Below, in pieces: positions 37,951-49,060 of a stretch of DNA of 64,000 nucleotides (the first letter of the stretch is position 1; each line of letters opens with the position of its first letter). This stretch comes from Capillidium heterosporum (taxonomy: Eukaryota; Entomophthoromycota; Entomophthoromycetes; Entomophthorales; Capillidiaceae), in assembly GCA_016630905.1 (NCBI GenBank), contig WBMQ01000011.1:1-64000 (forward strand), read 5' to 3'. Position numbers and translations under genes: made by a program. The notes beneath the pieces are model-generated. The model was given only the letters and a program-made list of their open reading frames with translations. It was not told the origin of the DNA and did not search any database.

Positions 37951-39003
37951 CCTGATTAAATAAGCTTCCCAATAAAAACCAAAGACTTTTATTTGTATTT
38001 CCTTTGCTTTTACGTTTTGTTGTATACGACTATAAGACTTTTTTCTTATCAGGATAAGATTAAATTGAAATAGATGCTGGATTTATGAATGGAATAAAAA
38101 AGGTTTATAAGGGTTTTCAAGTCTACCAAAATCCGCACAATAGTCTAAATTATTAGCACCTTTTAGTAAATTTTGTGCTGGCTTACAAGGTTGATTATAG
38201 TTATAAAATATGCACGATTCCTTATAATATATTGGCATCTCAATAAATCTGGTTAAAATTTTTATACTGCATCTACTAGGTTGAACACTACTGTATAGAC
38301 TAAAATCTTCACAATAAAAACTATGTTCATTTTGATGCATCCTTAATGTTTTATCAACTAAAATATGGGCTCAGTTTCAAGTTTATAGTATCAAAATTAA
38401 ATATGCCAAGTTTATCTAATAGCAAAAGTATATATGTACTTAGCATTAGACAGCTTAGGCAGCCGTAGTAGAAGTTGTAATGTATTTATATCTAGTTTCA
38501 AGTAGCTTTGAAGTTATTTTAGTAGTCAAATATTAAAGTTATACTAGGGTAGATGGTACAACTACATCTATTCTAGTCTTGAGATGATTGATATAGTTGA
38601 TATACAGACTTGCGAGGTCAAGGCGCAAGAGACTTTTGCCAAACTAGTCAATCACAATCTGCAACCCACATACTCATTGGAGAATTGCAAGTGAAAGTTT
38701 CCAGAGATTTATCCTGCAAGTCCGTATATCACCTGTAGCCGACTCCAGGTCATTGCCAAAAGATATCCTCCAAAGCAAAGCAAAATCAAGATGGAAATCC
38801 CCAATCTTATCTTGATCTCCAAACCAATTTGGCAAAAGGGCAAAGTCACTCCCAATCTTCACAAAAAATCAGTTGAGGTAATCAAATGATTGGCTGCAGT
38901 TGATTGCAATAAAGAAGTTAAAAAAAGTTTCTTGCAGATTCTTTAGATCCGTTTTATCTGCAAAGAAAACAGTACCCAATACCCCGGATACCTAGGTGCA
39001 AAC
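37951..39003. other. Intergenic between NUP155 and ABCE1
   Basis: About 1.05 kb. The first 600 bp are AT-rich. The stretch 38600-38900 has clearly higher G+C and a 6-bp perfect stem (CTTGCG...CGCAAG, 38609-38629), followed by an ABCE1 leader. A 62-codon minus-strand frame (38674-38862) overlaps it without recognisable features. An unrecognised RNA or promoter element is possible. Confidence 0.4.
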
Positions 39004-41081
39004 ATGAGTGACAAGTTAACCCGTATTGCCATTATCAACACCGATCGTTGCAAGCCCAAGAAATGCAGGCAGGAGTGTAAGAAGAGCTGTCCAGTTAACC
39101 GCATGGGTAAATATAAAAAAACTTCAAACCTTTTAATGTATTAAACTAGGCAAGCTATGTATTGAAGTAACTTCAGCTTCAAAGATCGCTTTGATAAGTG
39201 AAGACTTGTGTATAGGTTGCGGTATCTGCCCCAAAAAGTGTCCCTTCGAAGCCATAAGTATCATCAACTTGCCTACCAACTTGGAAAAGGACACTACGCA
39301 TCGTTACTCTGCCAACTCGTTCAAGCTACACAGGTTACCTATTCCTAGGCCTGGCCAAGTTTTAGGTCTAGTAGGTACCAACGGTATCGGCAAGTCAACC
39401 GCCCTCAAAGTTTTGGCTGGTAAACTTAAGCCCAACTTGGGGCAGTTTTCGGTAATTATATTTTATTGCGGTTTGTTTGTTAACATATATAATTTAAGAA
39501 CCCACCCGACTGGCAGGACATCTTGAAGTACTTCCGCGGGTCCGAGTTGCAGAACTACTTCACCAAGATCTTGGAGGACAACTTGAAGGCCATCATCAAG
39601 CCACAGTACGTGGACCAGATCCCCAGGGCCTTGAAGAACCAAGCCAATACCCAGGTCAAACAGCTGCTGGATGCTAAGACCGAACGCAACAATGTCGAGG
39701 ATATGATTGACGCTTTAGGTACTTTACCATTTCAAACAAAGGAAACTAATACTTGGTAAAGATCTGCAGGACGTTTTGAAGCGTGAGGTTGGCCAGCTTT
39801 CTGGTGGTGAGTTACAGCGTTTCGCCATGGCTATGACCTGTGTCCAAAACGCCGACATGTACATTTTTATAAAGCATCCAAAACTAAAACCCTTTAGCTA
39901 CATGTTCGACGAACCTTCCAGTTACCTCGATGTAAAGCAACGATTGAACGCTGCCAAGACCATCCGATCTCTTTTGGCCCCTAGCGTGTAATTCCCAACC
40001 AAAAATTGCAATAACTAACTCCAACTTTAGCTACGTCATTGTCGTAGAGCACGATCTCAGTGTATTAGACTACCTTTCCGACTTTGTGTGCGTACTGTAC
40101 GGTATCCCAGGTATCTACGGTGTCGTTACTTTACCCTTCAGTGTACGTGAAGGTATCAACGTTTTCCTAGACGGTATGATTCCCACCGAGAACTTGAGGT
40201 TCCGTGAAGAGTCTCTAACTTTCCGCATGGTCGATGCCAGTGACGCCCAAGACGACATCAAGCGTAGCCGACTGTACAGCTACCCTGACATGCACAAGCA
40301 GTTAGGCGATTTCAAACTCAGCATCAAATCAGGAGAGTTTACTGACTCGGAAATCATCGTCATGTTGGGACAGAACGGTACCGGTAAGACTACCTTTATC
40401 CGATTGTTGGCCGGTGGCCTCAAGCCAGACAACGAAGCGGATATTCCAGTCTTGAACGTCTCACACAAGCCACAGAAGATCTCGCCCAAGTTCCCTGGCA
40501 CAGTGCGCATGCTCTTCATCAAGAAGATCAAGTCGGCCTTCATGCACCCTCAGTTCCAAACTGACGTTGTTAAGCCCTTGAATATCGAAGCTCTGTTGGA
40601 CCAGGAGGTACATCCAATTATTTTACATACACCTAGCTAACAAAAAATCTATTAGGTTGGTAACCTTTCTGGTGGTGAACTGCAGCGTGTAGCTATTATC
40701 CTAGCACTAGGTATGCCCGCCGACATCTACCTCATCGACGAACCTAGTGCCTACTTGGATTCCGAACAACGTATTATCGCCGCCAAGGTCATCAAGCGAT
40801 TCATCCTACACTCCAAGAAGACAGCCTTCATTGTTGAGCACGATTTCATCATGGCGACTTATTTGGCTGATCGAGTAGTTGTCTATGAAGGTATACCTTC
40901 CGTAGATGCTTTGGCCAACTCGCCTCAGCCTTTGTTGAAGGGTATGAACGACTTTTTGAAGAGTTTGGAGATTACCTTCCGTAGGGATCCTACTAACTTC
41001 AGACCAAGAATCAACAAGTTCGATAGTATTAAGGATCGGGAGCAGAAGTTGGCTGGCAATTACTTCTTCTTGGAGGATTAG
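39004..41081 (+). CDS. RLI1: ABCE1 / Rli1 ribosome-recycling ATPase
   Basis: Fe-S ABC ATPase that splits ribosomes after termination. Seven exons (39004-39106, 39150-39451, 39499-39718, 39762-39858, 39898-39987, 40031-40607, 40656-41081) give 604 residues (yeast Rli1 has 608). The N-terminal Fe-S domain carries [20 protein letters not shown] and [23 protein letters not shown] domain 1 has Walker [13 protein letters not shown], signature [12 protein letters not shown] and Walker [12 protein letters not shown], with EHD in [13 protein letters not shown]. Domain 2 has [34 protein letters not shown] and [11 protein letters not shown]. The hinge ...[10 protein letters not shown] is conserved at the end. 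The G-to-GKLC and ADIY/MFDEP joints confirm the splice choices. Confidence 0.98.
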
Positions 41082-41410
41082 AGAGTTTTGGTTCTGTAGT
41101 TCTTAGTCCCTTTCAAAAATTCATTTCACCAAAAAAGACTTCCTTGCCTCTTCTTCCCCTATCGTCATGTCGTATTAACCTTGCCTTGCACCTGTCTTTC
41201 CACTGTTCTGAATTTGAATTTGGTTCAAGGCTTGGGTAGGTCGATAACCTAATCTGCTAAATAGAATCCCTAGTTTTTCTTGGTATACGGTACTTTACTA
41301 TTTCGAAGTTTCATCTGTATTTTCTTAACAGTTTTATCTTTGAATTGTCTTTACTTTATCAATTAAATTAGAAGATATTTAAAATCAGTACAGATATATC
41401 TTTATTAAAA
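41082..41410. other. Intergenic between convergent genes
   Basis: About 330 bp holding the 3' ends of ABCE1 and the membrane protein. No gene seen. Confidence 0.5.
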
Positions 41411-42784
41411 CTATTCATCCACTCTACATGCATCATCAAAAGGATTGCTACTCTTGCCTACAGGAGCCAATTTAAAACCATGGCCTTTATTCTGGTTGGT
41501 AACCTTACATACATACCAAACCAAACTCAAAATACCAATCTCAACAATTAACATCACGACCATATTGGTATATAGCTTCCAGCCTATATCAGTGACCTTG
41601 AAATTACTATGCCAAGTCTCGAACAACATCGCAAAGTTGAATTGGACCTTCTTCAAATTGAAGAATACAAAATTTACTACAGGTTCAAAGTTGAAAATTG
41701 AAACTATGGATTTCAATATGGTTAGATACTTTCCAATTATACAGGTTATTAAGTCGATAAGGAAAGTTTTTAGGGCTGAGTCGATAGGAATATTGTAATT
41801 GATGAAGTTGGTGATTGTGTCGTTGATTAGGTTGATGTAATAGTCGCTATCAATAGTATTGATGTCCTTGAAGGTGTTGGTCAAATCGGTATGCCATCGA
41901 TCCAAATAAAGTTGGAGTTGCTCATTAGCTTTTCCATCTATCTCCTCTTTGAAGATGGCTGTTAGGGAACTGAAGGATCGATCTACCATAGCTAAAAACG
42001 TATAGAATATAGCAGATTTAAATACCAGTTCGAAAACTAATATAGCCAATATCGATTGAAATTGATTGGTGACGAGAGAATAGTAGTCAACTTTACCTTT
42101 GGCTATTTTATGTCTTGGTACCTGGTATTTTAGTACGTAGAAGAGGTAGATGGCTAAGAATAGTAGTACAGCTAACCAGCCTACCAGTTGAAAGTAAAAT
42201 AACAAAGCTTTCAACTCACCCATTATATTTCTAATCCCTTCAAAGTTAATGTTGGGTTGATTGATAGCATCAAAACCATCATTAGCTTTAAACTTATCGA
42301 ACTGAAGATTCAAACTACGTTTAAAATCTATCAGGAAAACCTTCATCTTATCTAAATCATTATCAATAAAAGTAATCCAAATGTCGATGCTGAATATGTC
42401 CTTCAAAGGATCTAACGATGCTCTCAAGAGTGGTACAGCAGATAAAAACTTGATAATCGAACCAACTAAGCATAGCCAAGTACCTAACCAAACCTTCAGC
42501 AAAGTCGATAAGATAAATTTCAAAACGGAAATAAATATATCGATAATTTGATTGTAATGGTTTAAAAAGGTATCTATTAGGTCGATAAACCATCTAAAAA
42601 TTAGACTAGGAATGTAGATGAGATTGGTAGATAGCGCTGATAGTAAGGTTTCGAATTGCGAAATAGAGTTGATGATAGGAAAAGTTAAATAGTTAAAAGT
42701 TTGGTAGAAGCGGATAGGCAAAAGTAAGAGGTAGATAAAGTGGAAATTCAAAATAACATATGCAACTACAATTTTATCAAACAT
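41411..42784 (-). CDS. Multi-pass membrane protein, unrecognised (Prm1-like topology?)
   Basis: Intronless, 457 residues, very rich in Ile, Leu, Phe and Asn. Hydrophobic segments lie at about residues 5-27, 52-70, 80-112, 190-215, 240-266, 338-360 and 408-432. Charged amphipathic stretches between them (about 140-185 and 266-330, with KEEIDGKANEQLQLYLDRWH) could be outside loops. The C-terminus is polar (KGHGFKLAPVGKSSNPFDDA). There is no clear cleavable signal; the N-terminal helix could be an anchor. Spaced helices separated by large helical loops recall the fungal mating-fusion protein Prm1, but I see no diagnostic residue and would not name it so. The long frame in an AT-rich setting is unlikely by chance. 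Confidence 0.65.
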   Translation of the reverse strand: MFDKIVVAYVILNFHFIYLLLLPIRFYQTFNYLTFPIINSISQFETLLSALSTNLIYIPSLIFRWFIDLIDTFLNHYNQIIDIFISVLKFILSTLLKVWLGTWLCLVGSIIKFLSAVPLLRASLDPLKDIFSIDIWITFIDNDLDKMKVFLIDFKRSLNLQFDKFKANDGFDAINQPNINFEGIRNIMGELKALLFYFQLVGWLAVLLFLAIYLFYVLKYQVPRHKIAKGKVDYYSLVTNQFQSILAILVFELVFKSAIFYTFLAMVDRSFSSLTAIFKEEIDGKANEQLQLYLDRWHTDLTNTFKDINTIDSDYYINLINDTITNFINYNIPIDSALKTFLIDLITCIIGKYLTILKSIVSIFNFEPVVNFVFFNLKKVQFNFAMLFETWHSNFKVTDIGWKLYTNMVVMLIVEIGILSLVWYVCKVTNQNKGHGFKLAPVGKSSNPFDDACRVDE

Positions 42785-43279
42785 TTGTAGGTGAAAGTAA
42801 AAGAACCAAAAGATTAAAACTTTATAAGCTAAAAAATGTACAAAAAATTATAAAAGATTGAATAATAGATCTATTTTTAAGTATAGTATAATATAAACAA
42901 TAAAGAATGGAGGCTTATTTAGTTTTATTGTTACTTGAATGTGTTGGAAGTTCGATTTATTTATTGTTTATTCTGGTTTCTTTACAAAAACAACCAACAA
43001 AGCCAAACTTTCGTCTTGAAAGCCTTACAAAAGGCCGATACGTCATTTTGTAAATTGTAACTTCAACCTTTGAAAATTTGCAGCTAAAAGGTTTAATTGG
43101 TTTCTAATATGCAAATTAATCAGACTTCAGTCCAAAGCCTAAACGAAAATCCTTTTCAAATCAATTGCAGAGCTGAAACAAAACGAACCAAGGTGTGAAG
43201 TTGGATAAAGTTAAAGCATCACTTTCATCCAAGAGAAGTACCAAAACCGAGATTCAAGAGTTGAGAAAGATAGAAAGCT
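42785..43279. other. Divergent intergenic region, membrane protein / LSM8
   Basis: 495 bp with the two promoters. AT-rich near the membrane-protein gene and more balanced toward LSM8. No recognised motif. Confidence 0.4.
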
Positions 43280-43814
43280 ATGTCCGACCTACAAACTTAT
43301 TTAGAAAGTAAGATACAAGAACTTTCCTTCCTCAAACCAATTTTTACTAATTGAATTTTATAGGTAAAGTAGCTGTAATAACAAATGACGGTAGATTTCT
43401 AGTAGTAAGTTCTTTACCTTTTCTACTTGCCTTCATTTTGCAATAAAAAGATCGATAAACTAACCCATTTCTTACTTTTATAGGGCCAACTAAAGGGTTC
43501 GGATCAAGCCACCAACCTAATTCTCCTCAATTGCCAAGAACGTCTCTACTCTTTAGATAGTCCAGTGGAAGTGGTAGAGTTGGGGTTATATTTAGTTCGA
43601 GGAGATAACGTGTAAGATTTTTTGTCTTCTTTCTTTTTAGTATTTTTTGCTTCAAATTTGAAATTCCAAATCCTTAATACTGAATACTAAATAATGCATT
43701 TATTTTTTACTATGCTAATATAGTGTGGCAGTAGGTCAACTGGATGAAGATATGGAAATAGAGAGGGACCTTCTAAACGTCAAAGCCAAACCTTTCAATA
43801 CGGTCACTTGGTAG
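43280..43814 (+). CDS. LSM8: U6 snRNA-associated Sm-like protein LSm8
   Basis: Subunit of the nuclear LSm2-8 ring that binds the U6 snRNA 3' end. Four exons (43280-43307, 43364-43404, 43484-43611, 43724-43814) give 95 residues, the family length. The Sm1 motif is VAVITNDGRFLVGQLKGSDQ followed by ATNLILLNCQERLYS. The Sm2 motif is LGLYLVRGDNVVAVGQLDED, specific to LSm8 (human LGLYIVRGDNVAVIGEIDEE). It ends AKPFNTVTW, like human AEPLNSVAH. This is the last gene before the AT-rich repeat block and the fourth splicing gene in the window. Confidence 0.96.
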
Positions 43815-44289
43815 AGGTTAAATTGGTTTTCAACAATGCAAACAAGATGGAAGCGAAAGTTTTAATAGGATTTTTATATTCGAAGGTATAGTTCAGTTAT
43901 GTTTGATCAAATACACTTTATGTTTTTAAGAAATGGTTTGTAATCAATTTAAATGGATTGGAAAAGTTAAATAAGTTTTAGTATTTTGGCTTTTGTTAAT
44001 GTTTATTGTATTCAAAATACCTTTTTATACTTTTGGATATTCATCAATGTATATATGTTGCTTTATACATTTCAAAACTAGATCAGATCATTTACTTTAT
44101 GCTAGCTTAGCTCTTTAGCCAAGCTATATATTAAGCATTGAGTTATTTTTAAAGCTTTTATAAGTAGCCTATACTTGTACTACTCCCTAACAATATGCTT
44201 TAGTTTACTTATTTTTATCTTTCATCTATCTTTTTCTATGCTTTAAATTGTTATCCATCCATTTTTCATTATTTTAATTAGCTATAAGC

Positions 44290-44510
44290 TTAATTTTATT
44301 TAGGATTAATTTTCTATTATAGATATAATCTTTGTTTAGTTTTAATTTCAGACTATCTAGTTTTATTCTGTAGATTAATTAGGTTCTAACTACTATAGTA
44401 AGCTATTGTAACTAAAGTATATATCCTTCTTTTTACTAATAAGAATGTTCCTATACATTATTAAGTTATAGCTTTTTCTAAGCTACAATATATACTATAT
44501 TTTATACTAA
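44290..44510. repeat. Decayed arm of the terminal-inverted-repeat/palindrome family
   Basis: The segment around 44390-44510 (ACTACTATAGTAAGC..., then TAAGTTATAGCTTTTTCTAA) matches, in the same order, the left arm of the palindrome at 51,120-51,230. The preceding 100 bp also align loosely. It is a strongly transition-mutated fragment; edges are approximate. Confidence 0.5.
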
Positions 44511-44839
44511 AGAATTTACTTAACTAAAAGCCTAAATTAATAATAGATGTTTAGTAAGATTAATTAGTCTACAATAAACTTATATAAATATCTATAATTA
44601 AAAACTAATAATATTTATTTTAAAGAAAGCTTTTAAGATAAAATTTAGCTATTTACTAAAATTAAAACTATATACTATTAAAGTATAAACTTTGACTTTT
44701 TTTAGCTATTATAATAAGCTAAAATTATAAAATATTCTTAGCTTAATCTAGTTAAAAATTCTAATTATATTACTTAAGAACCTTTAGATTTATAGTACTT
44801 TAATAGTAAAAAAACACTAGTACTACTAATTTTAAAGTT

Positions 44840-46120
44840 TAAAAATTGCTTATTTTAATAATAATAAAGGTATAGCTAAATATTATATTAATATTTATAA
44901 ATAGTAGGCTAACATTATAAAGTAAAATAATTATTAAAACATTAACTTTTTGTATACCCTAGTTTTAAATTATAAAGCTAATTATTAGCTATTTAAATTA
45001 AAATATAACTTTAGCTAAAAGACTTTTAAATTACTTTATTATTACTAAATATACTAAAAATATAATTAAGTATAATATAAGATTTAGAAAAGTATTAATA
45101 AATCTAATTAATAATATAGTATATAAGAAAAGTAAAACTAATACTTATTATTGTATTAATAATAAATGTAACAACCCTGGTTGTTACAATTCCTAATCTA
45201 AGGTCATTGACCAATTTTCTTTGTACACTATACTATTTTCTTTCTCTTACCAATCTTCAATTTTCTACTTTCCATTTATATCTAGTTTCAAACAGAAATC
45301 TGTTCTATTTATTAGATATTCTTGACAATTTCCTATATTCATAATCTCAGCTATAAGTTAGGAACCCCAGCTATTACCAGCATAGCATTTTGATATCAGG
45401 ATTCAGATATTCAGCAAGTATTGCCAAGATACTGAAAGGGTATTTAAACCCTTAGAATGCCATTGAAGGCTGGTATCTTGACAACGTTCCACCTTGCTAT
45501 TTTCTAAATAGCTGTTACTCACCTCTTGATCTCAACCATCAACTATAGCTGTTACAACAGCCTGATCTGTTTCCCTTGCTATAGCTGTCTCTAACAGCCT
45601 GATTCTGTTTTGTCTATGAATAAAGTATTGTTTCTGGTCAGCCTTTTAGTTATTAGATTGTGCAAATATGTGGTTTGACTTCTATACCCTCTTAGCTCAC
45701 TCCATTCAAACTTTCTTCACTTCCCTTTGGACTTACCTCCTTTGGGTGATTCATATTACTAATGCTGTAGTCAGCATTGGTTCTACTGTTCCGACCTCTC
45801 ATGTCATACACTCCTATTATGACACCATCATTAGTTGGATCCAGCAGCACCCCCTTGGACCTTACAATAAATATTTAAAATTTTTTAAAATGTAAATTAG
45901 ATAGCTAAATAAAAAAAATATACTATAAGTATCTATATAATAATAGCTATATTTTAGTCTTAGAAAAAACTAAAATATATATAAAAGCTTAAATATAGAC
46001 TAAGATTAAACTAAAAAAAACCTATTAAATAAAGATTAGAAAATAGCTAGTACTACTATATTAGAATTAAAGATAAAAATAAGCTAATAGGTTAATATTA
46101 GTTTAAAAGAATTAATTATA
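44840..46120. repeat. Repeat unit with a paralogue at 55.56-56.06 kb, split by a solo LTR
   Basis: Sequence on both sides of the solo LTR at 45167-45866 aligns with one continuous stretch at about 55,560-56,060. That stretch therefore acts as an empty-site copy of the insertion. The unit itself is AT-rich and has no open frame. It could be the inner part of an older mobile element, but no family is recognisable. Confidence 0.55.
45167..45866 (+). mobile_element. Solo LTR, family A (700 bp)
   Basis: A retrotransposon fossil. It begins TGTAACAACC and ends CCTTACA, so it has TG...CA ends. It is flanked by the 5-bp direct repeat ATAAA at 45162-45166 and 45867-45871, the target-site duplication expected of an LTR element. 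A related stretch at 55.8 kb lacks the insert. No internal retrotransposon region is attached, so it arose by LTR-LTR recombination. It is much richer in G+C than its surroundings and looks like the youngest copy of family A here. A 75-codon open frame inside it runs past its end and is not considered a gene. Confidence 0.85.
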
Positions 46121-46124
46121 TTAG

Positions 46125-46740
46125 TATTGGAAAATATTTATAAAAAATGCTTACTAATAAGAGTTAACTAAGCAGTAATAGTAGCTAATACTCTATAAAA
46201 GCTAAAAAAGTTTATAAAAAATTATAAAAAAAGAAAAATTATATTTAAAGTTAGATTTAAAGATAGTAAGTAAATAGGAATACTTTAATTATAGCTATAA
46301 AGCTAAAGAATATAGTTAAGTTTATTAGTTATAAATTGGTTTTACAAATTTAGTTTAGATTTGTATAACTCTTAGTTTTAAAAGTATAAATTTTTAGTTT
46401 TGAATTATATTATATAGAAAGTCTATACTATACTAATAGTAAAAGGAAATAGTAAATATTTAATAAATTTATTTAATAGTTACTTGACCTACTACTAAGT
46501 TTACTATAAACCTTATATAAGCAACTTATCTTTAGTAATAAATATTTTAAATACTAGTAATTAATGTTTATTTAAACTTTAATATTAAAATTTATTAGGT
46601 TTTTCTAAAAGATTATTATTAGCTTTAAAAAGTATAAGGATTTAAAAGTAGTTAAAATAAAGTTAATCACTTAATTTTTATTAAAATTAAGAGAAAATCT
46701 CTACTTTTAATAAAAAAATATTGATTAATTATTTAAGTTT
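46125..46740 (+). mobile_element. Solo-LTR-like repeat, family C, copy 1
   Basis: An old, heavily transition-mutated copy of a repeat whose best-bounded member is at 56813-57462. Alignment starts at 46125 and can be followed to about 46,740. TG...CA-type ends are inferred from the other copies. No coding potential. The family assignment (LTR) rests on the 5-bp target duplication of the 57-kb copy. Confidence 0.6.
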
Positions 46741-46779
46741 AAAATACAACTAATTTAAAATTATTTTCTTATAAAGTTT

Positions 46780-47045
46780 ATACTTAAAGCTTAATTTAAA
46801 TATAGTAAGCAAATAAGAATACTTTAGTTTTAGTTATAAAGCTAAAAAATATAGTTAATTTTAATTAAGTTTTAGGATTTAGTTTAATTTAGATTAATAT
46901 AACTTTTAGTTTTAAATTATACTATTACAAAAAATTTATATTAAACTAATAAAAGAAAATATTAATTTAATAGTTATTTAATCTACTATTAAGTTTACTA
47001 TATAAGCTATTTATTTTTAGGAATTAGTATTTTATATACTAATAA
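46780..47045 (+). mobile_element. Partial family C LTR
   Basis: A fragment matching the middle of family C (common order of AGTAAGCAAATAAGAATACT, AAAGTTTATATTA and TACTATTAAGTTTAC-like blocks). It is truncated at both ends. An old fossil with approximate limits. Confidence 0.45.
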
Positions 47046-47079
47046 TTTTAGTTATTATAATTTTTATTAGTAAACTATA

Positions 47080-47255
47080 AACTTATTATAGGCTAACTAA
47101 TATAAATATAACTAAATTCTTTACAATTAATAAAAATATTTAAAACTTTTAATTTTTGCAAAACTACTAGCTAAGAATCTTTAAGTATTTAATTAGACTA
47201 ATCTAACTTAATATATAATTCTAAAACCTTAAAGATCTAAAAATATATATACTAT
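47080..47255. repeat. Arm fragment of the terminal-inverted-repeat family
   Basis: Aligns with 51,611-51,790 (starting GGCTAACTAATATA...), in the same orientation, with many transitions. It is followed directly by the family's terminal core at 47,264. Confidence 0.55.
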
Positions 47256-47263
47256 AACTTATG

Positions 47264-48135
47264 TTAGCTGGTTGCCTTTACTGAGTATTTAATTACTAGC
47301 TTAGACTTCTAGTTAAGTAGGTTTGGCCAAACTTGGTAAGTCCTTTAGTATAGAATATGATATATGTATTATGTTATAGGCTAACTAATATAGATATAGC
47401 AATTGCTCTATAATTAAATCTAATATAAAAGCTTTATTCTTGCAGCACTTCTAGTTAGAAACCTTTAAAATATTATAATCAATCTAACTTAAACTTAATC
47501 TATAATTAGAGCAAACTCAAAAAAAAGGTTTCAAATAATTCTGATAAACCAACTTAAAAACTCTCTTTTTCTCTATTAGTAAAAGCAATCTAAAAACTCT
47601 TTTTCCTTTTTTTTAATTCTTTTACTATCCTTTTTATTCTCTTATTTATTTCTTTTGGTTTGGTAGTCTGTTTTCTATTTTTGTCCTCTTTTTGTTCTTT
47701 TTCTTTTTTCTTTCTTTGTTTCTTTTCTATTTTCCTCTTTATTTTCCTTTCCTTCTTATATAGTAGATCCAAAATAAAGTATAATTTAGAGGCTTGTTAG
47801 TAAACTCTTTTCTTAATGAACTAGAAAGTTACTATTCTAATTACTGCTATCTGCTTTTGCATTTTGGACTTACTTTTTCTGCAAGTTAACTATTAAAAAA
47901 ACTAGTATTAAGTCTGAAATCCCAAACTTATCTTTTTAATAGAAAATTAGTTTTAGGTAATTTAAGCAACTTTACTATTAGTTAAAATATATACTAATAA
48001 ATGATAGATATTTCAAAGTACAGGAATAAATATGTAACTATATTATCCTAAAATACTTTATCTAATAGTAACCAAATCATAGGTTTTTTATAAAAAATAA
48101 ATGTTCCAGTATTTAATACCCAACTTAAAAAATAG
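47264..48135 (+). repeat. Pyrimidine-tract repeat, family B, copy 1
   Basis: About 870 bp that aligns nearly end to end with 54005-54892. It begins with the roughly 110-bp core (GCTGGTTGCCTTTACTGAG...), continues through a shared A/T-rich part and carries a pyrimidine-rich tract at about 47,600-47,760. It ends in a conserved 3' section. The 60-codon Lys/Glu/Arg frame on the minus strand at 47590-47772 is only this tract read backwards. Confidence 0.75.
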
Positions 48136-48349
48136 TTATAGTTTAGCAAAATATAAGTGAATTTTTTTAATAAAGTAGATATATATATTAGTTATAGTAA
48201 TCTATAATTAAGGTTAAAATCTAATAATTTATATCTAAAAAAGGCAATTAATCCTAAATAAAATTAAATAAACTAATAGTTAATTAATATAAATAGAATA
48301 TATAGTAATTTAAGATAAATTTTTAGCATAAGGTTAATAATTTATTTTT

Positions 48350-49060
48350 TTGTATTATTGCATCACTTTTTATTTTAATCTTTAATCTTTTTACTTTTTA
48401 TTTATAAATAGTTTTAATTAAGAATATATTTTACTTATTAGATACTTTTGGTTATTTTTTATATACTTTAGTTTAGCTATAATCTAAAAACCCTAACTTT
48501 TATTAGTATTATAATAATTCTGATTATTATAATTCTTAGTATAAAGTTATTAGCTGATTTTCTTTATATACTATACTATTTTTATCTTATTAACCTTTGA
48601 TTTTTATACTTTTTATTTATATTTAGTTTTGATTATTAAATATTTTTAACTATTTTTTTTATATTTTTAATTTTAGCTAGTATTTTAATAATATTTTACT
48701 TTGCTATTTTATAATAGCTATTATTTATCTTTTAATCCAAATCTTTAACTATAATTATTATAATAATCTAATTATATTTTTCTTACTATAGCTATTTTTA
48801 ATAGCTTAATTTTTTAAATTATATAAATATATAGTTTAACTTTTATATTCTTTTAACTTACTTTATTTAAACTTTATTTACTTTTTTAAGTAATTTATAT
48901 TACTAATATAGTAGTTAGTATTAGTTTTACTATTCTAACCTCTTATATTATATATTTTTATTATAATACTATTATTAGTTAAATCTAATAGTACTTTTTT
49001 AGGCCTTATAAGTATAGTATTTTAATAACTAACTAATATTATCAAAGCACTAAATTAGTA
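48350..49060 (+). mobile_element. Family A LTR that hosts a second family A LTR
   Basis: Sequence left (about 48,350-48,509) and right (from 49,011) of the LTR at 48510-49010 aligns with consecutive inner parts of the family A LTR (45,240-45,390). An older family A LTR was therefore hit by a younger one. The right part is recognisable for only a few dozen bases. Both are strongly decayed fossils. Confidence 0.6.
48510..49010 (+). mobile_element. Solo LTR, family A, copy 2, nested
   Basis: A 501-bp, strongly AT-shifted copy of the family A LTR with an inner part missing compared with the 700-bp copy. It is flanked by the 5-bp direct repeat AGTAT at 48505-48509 and 49011-49015. It is inserted inside another family A LTR. 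Older than the 45-kb copy, judging by its base composition. Confidence 0.75.

Noticed and set aside
45668-45895. 75-codon open frame starting MWFDFYTLLAHSIQTFF
   Set aside because: It lies inside the family A solo LTR and runs beyond its end into flanking DNA. The matching frame is not kept in the 57-kb copy. Treated as chance coding in an LTR.
47590-47772. 60-codon Lys/Glu/Arg-rich frame on the minus strand
   Set aside because: It is the reverse reading of the pyrimidine tract of a family B repeat: low complexity and not conserved as a frame.
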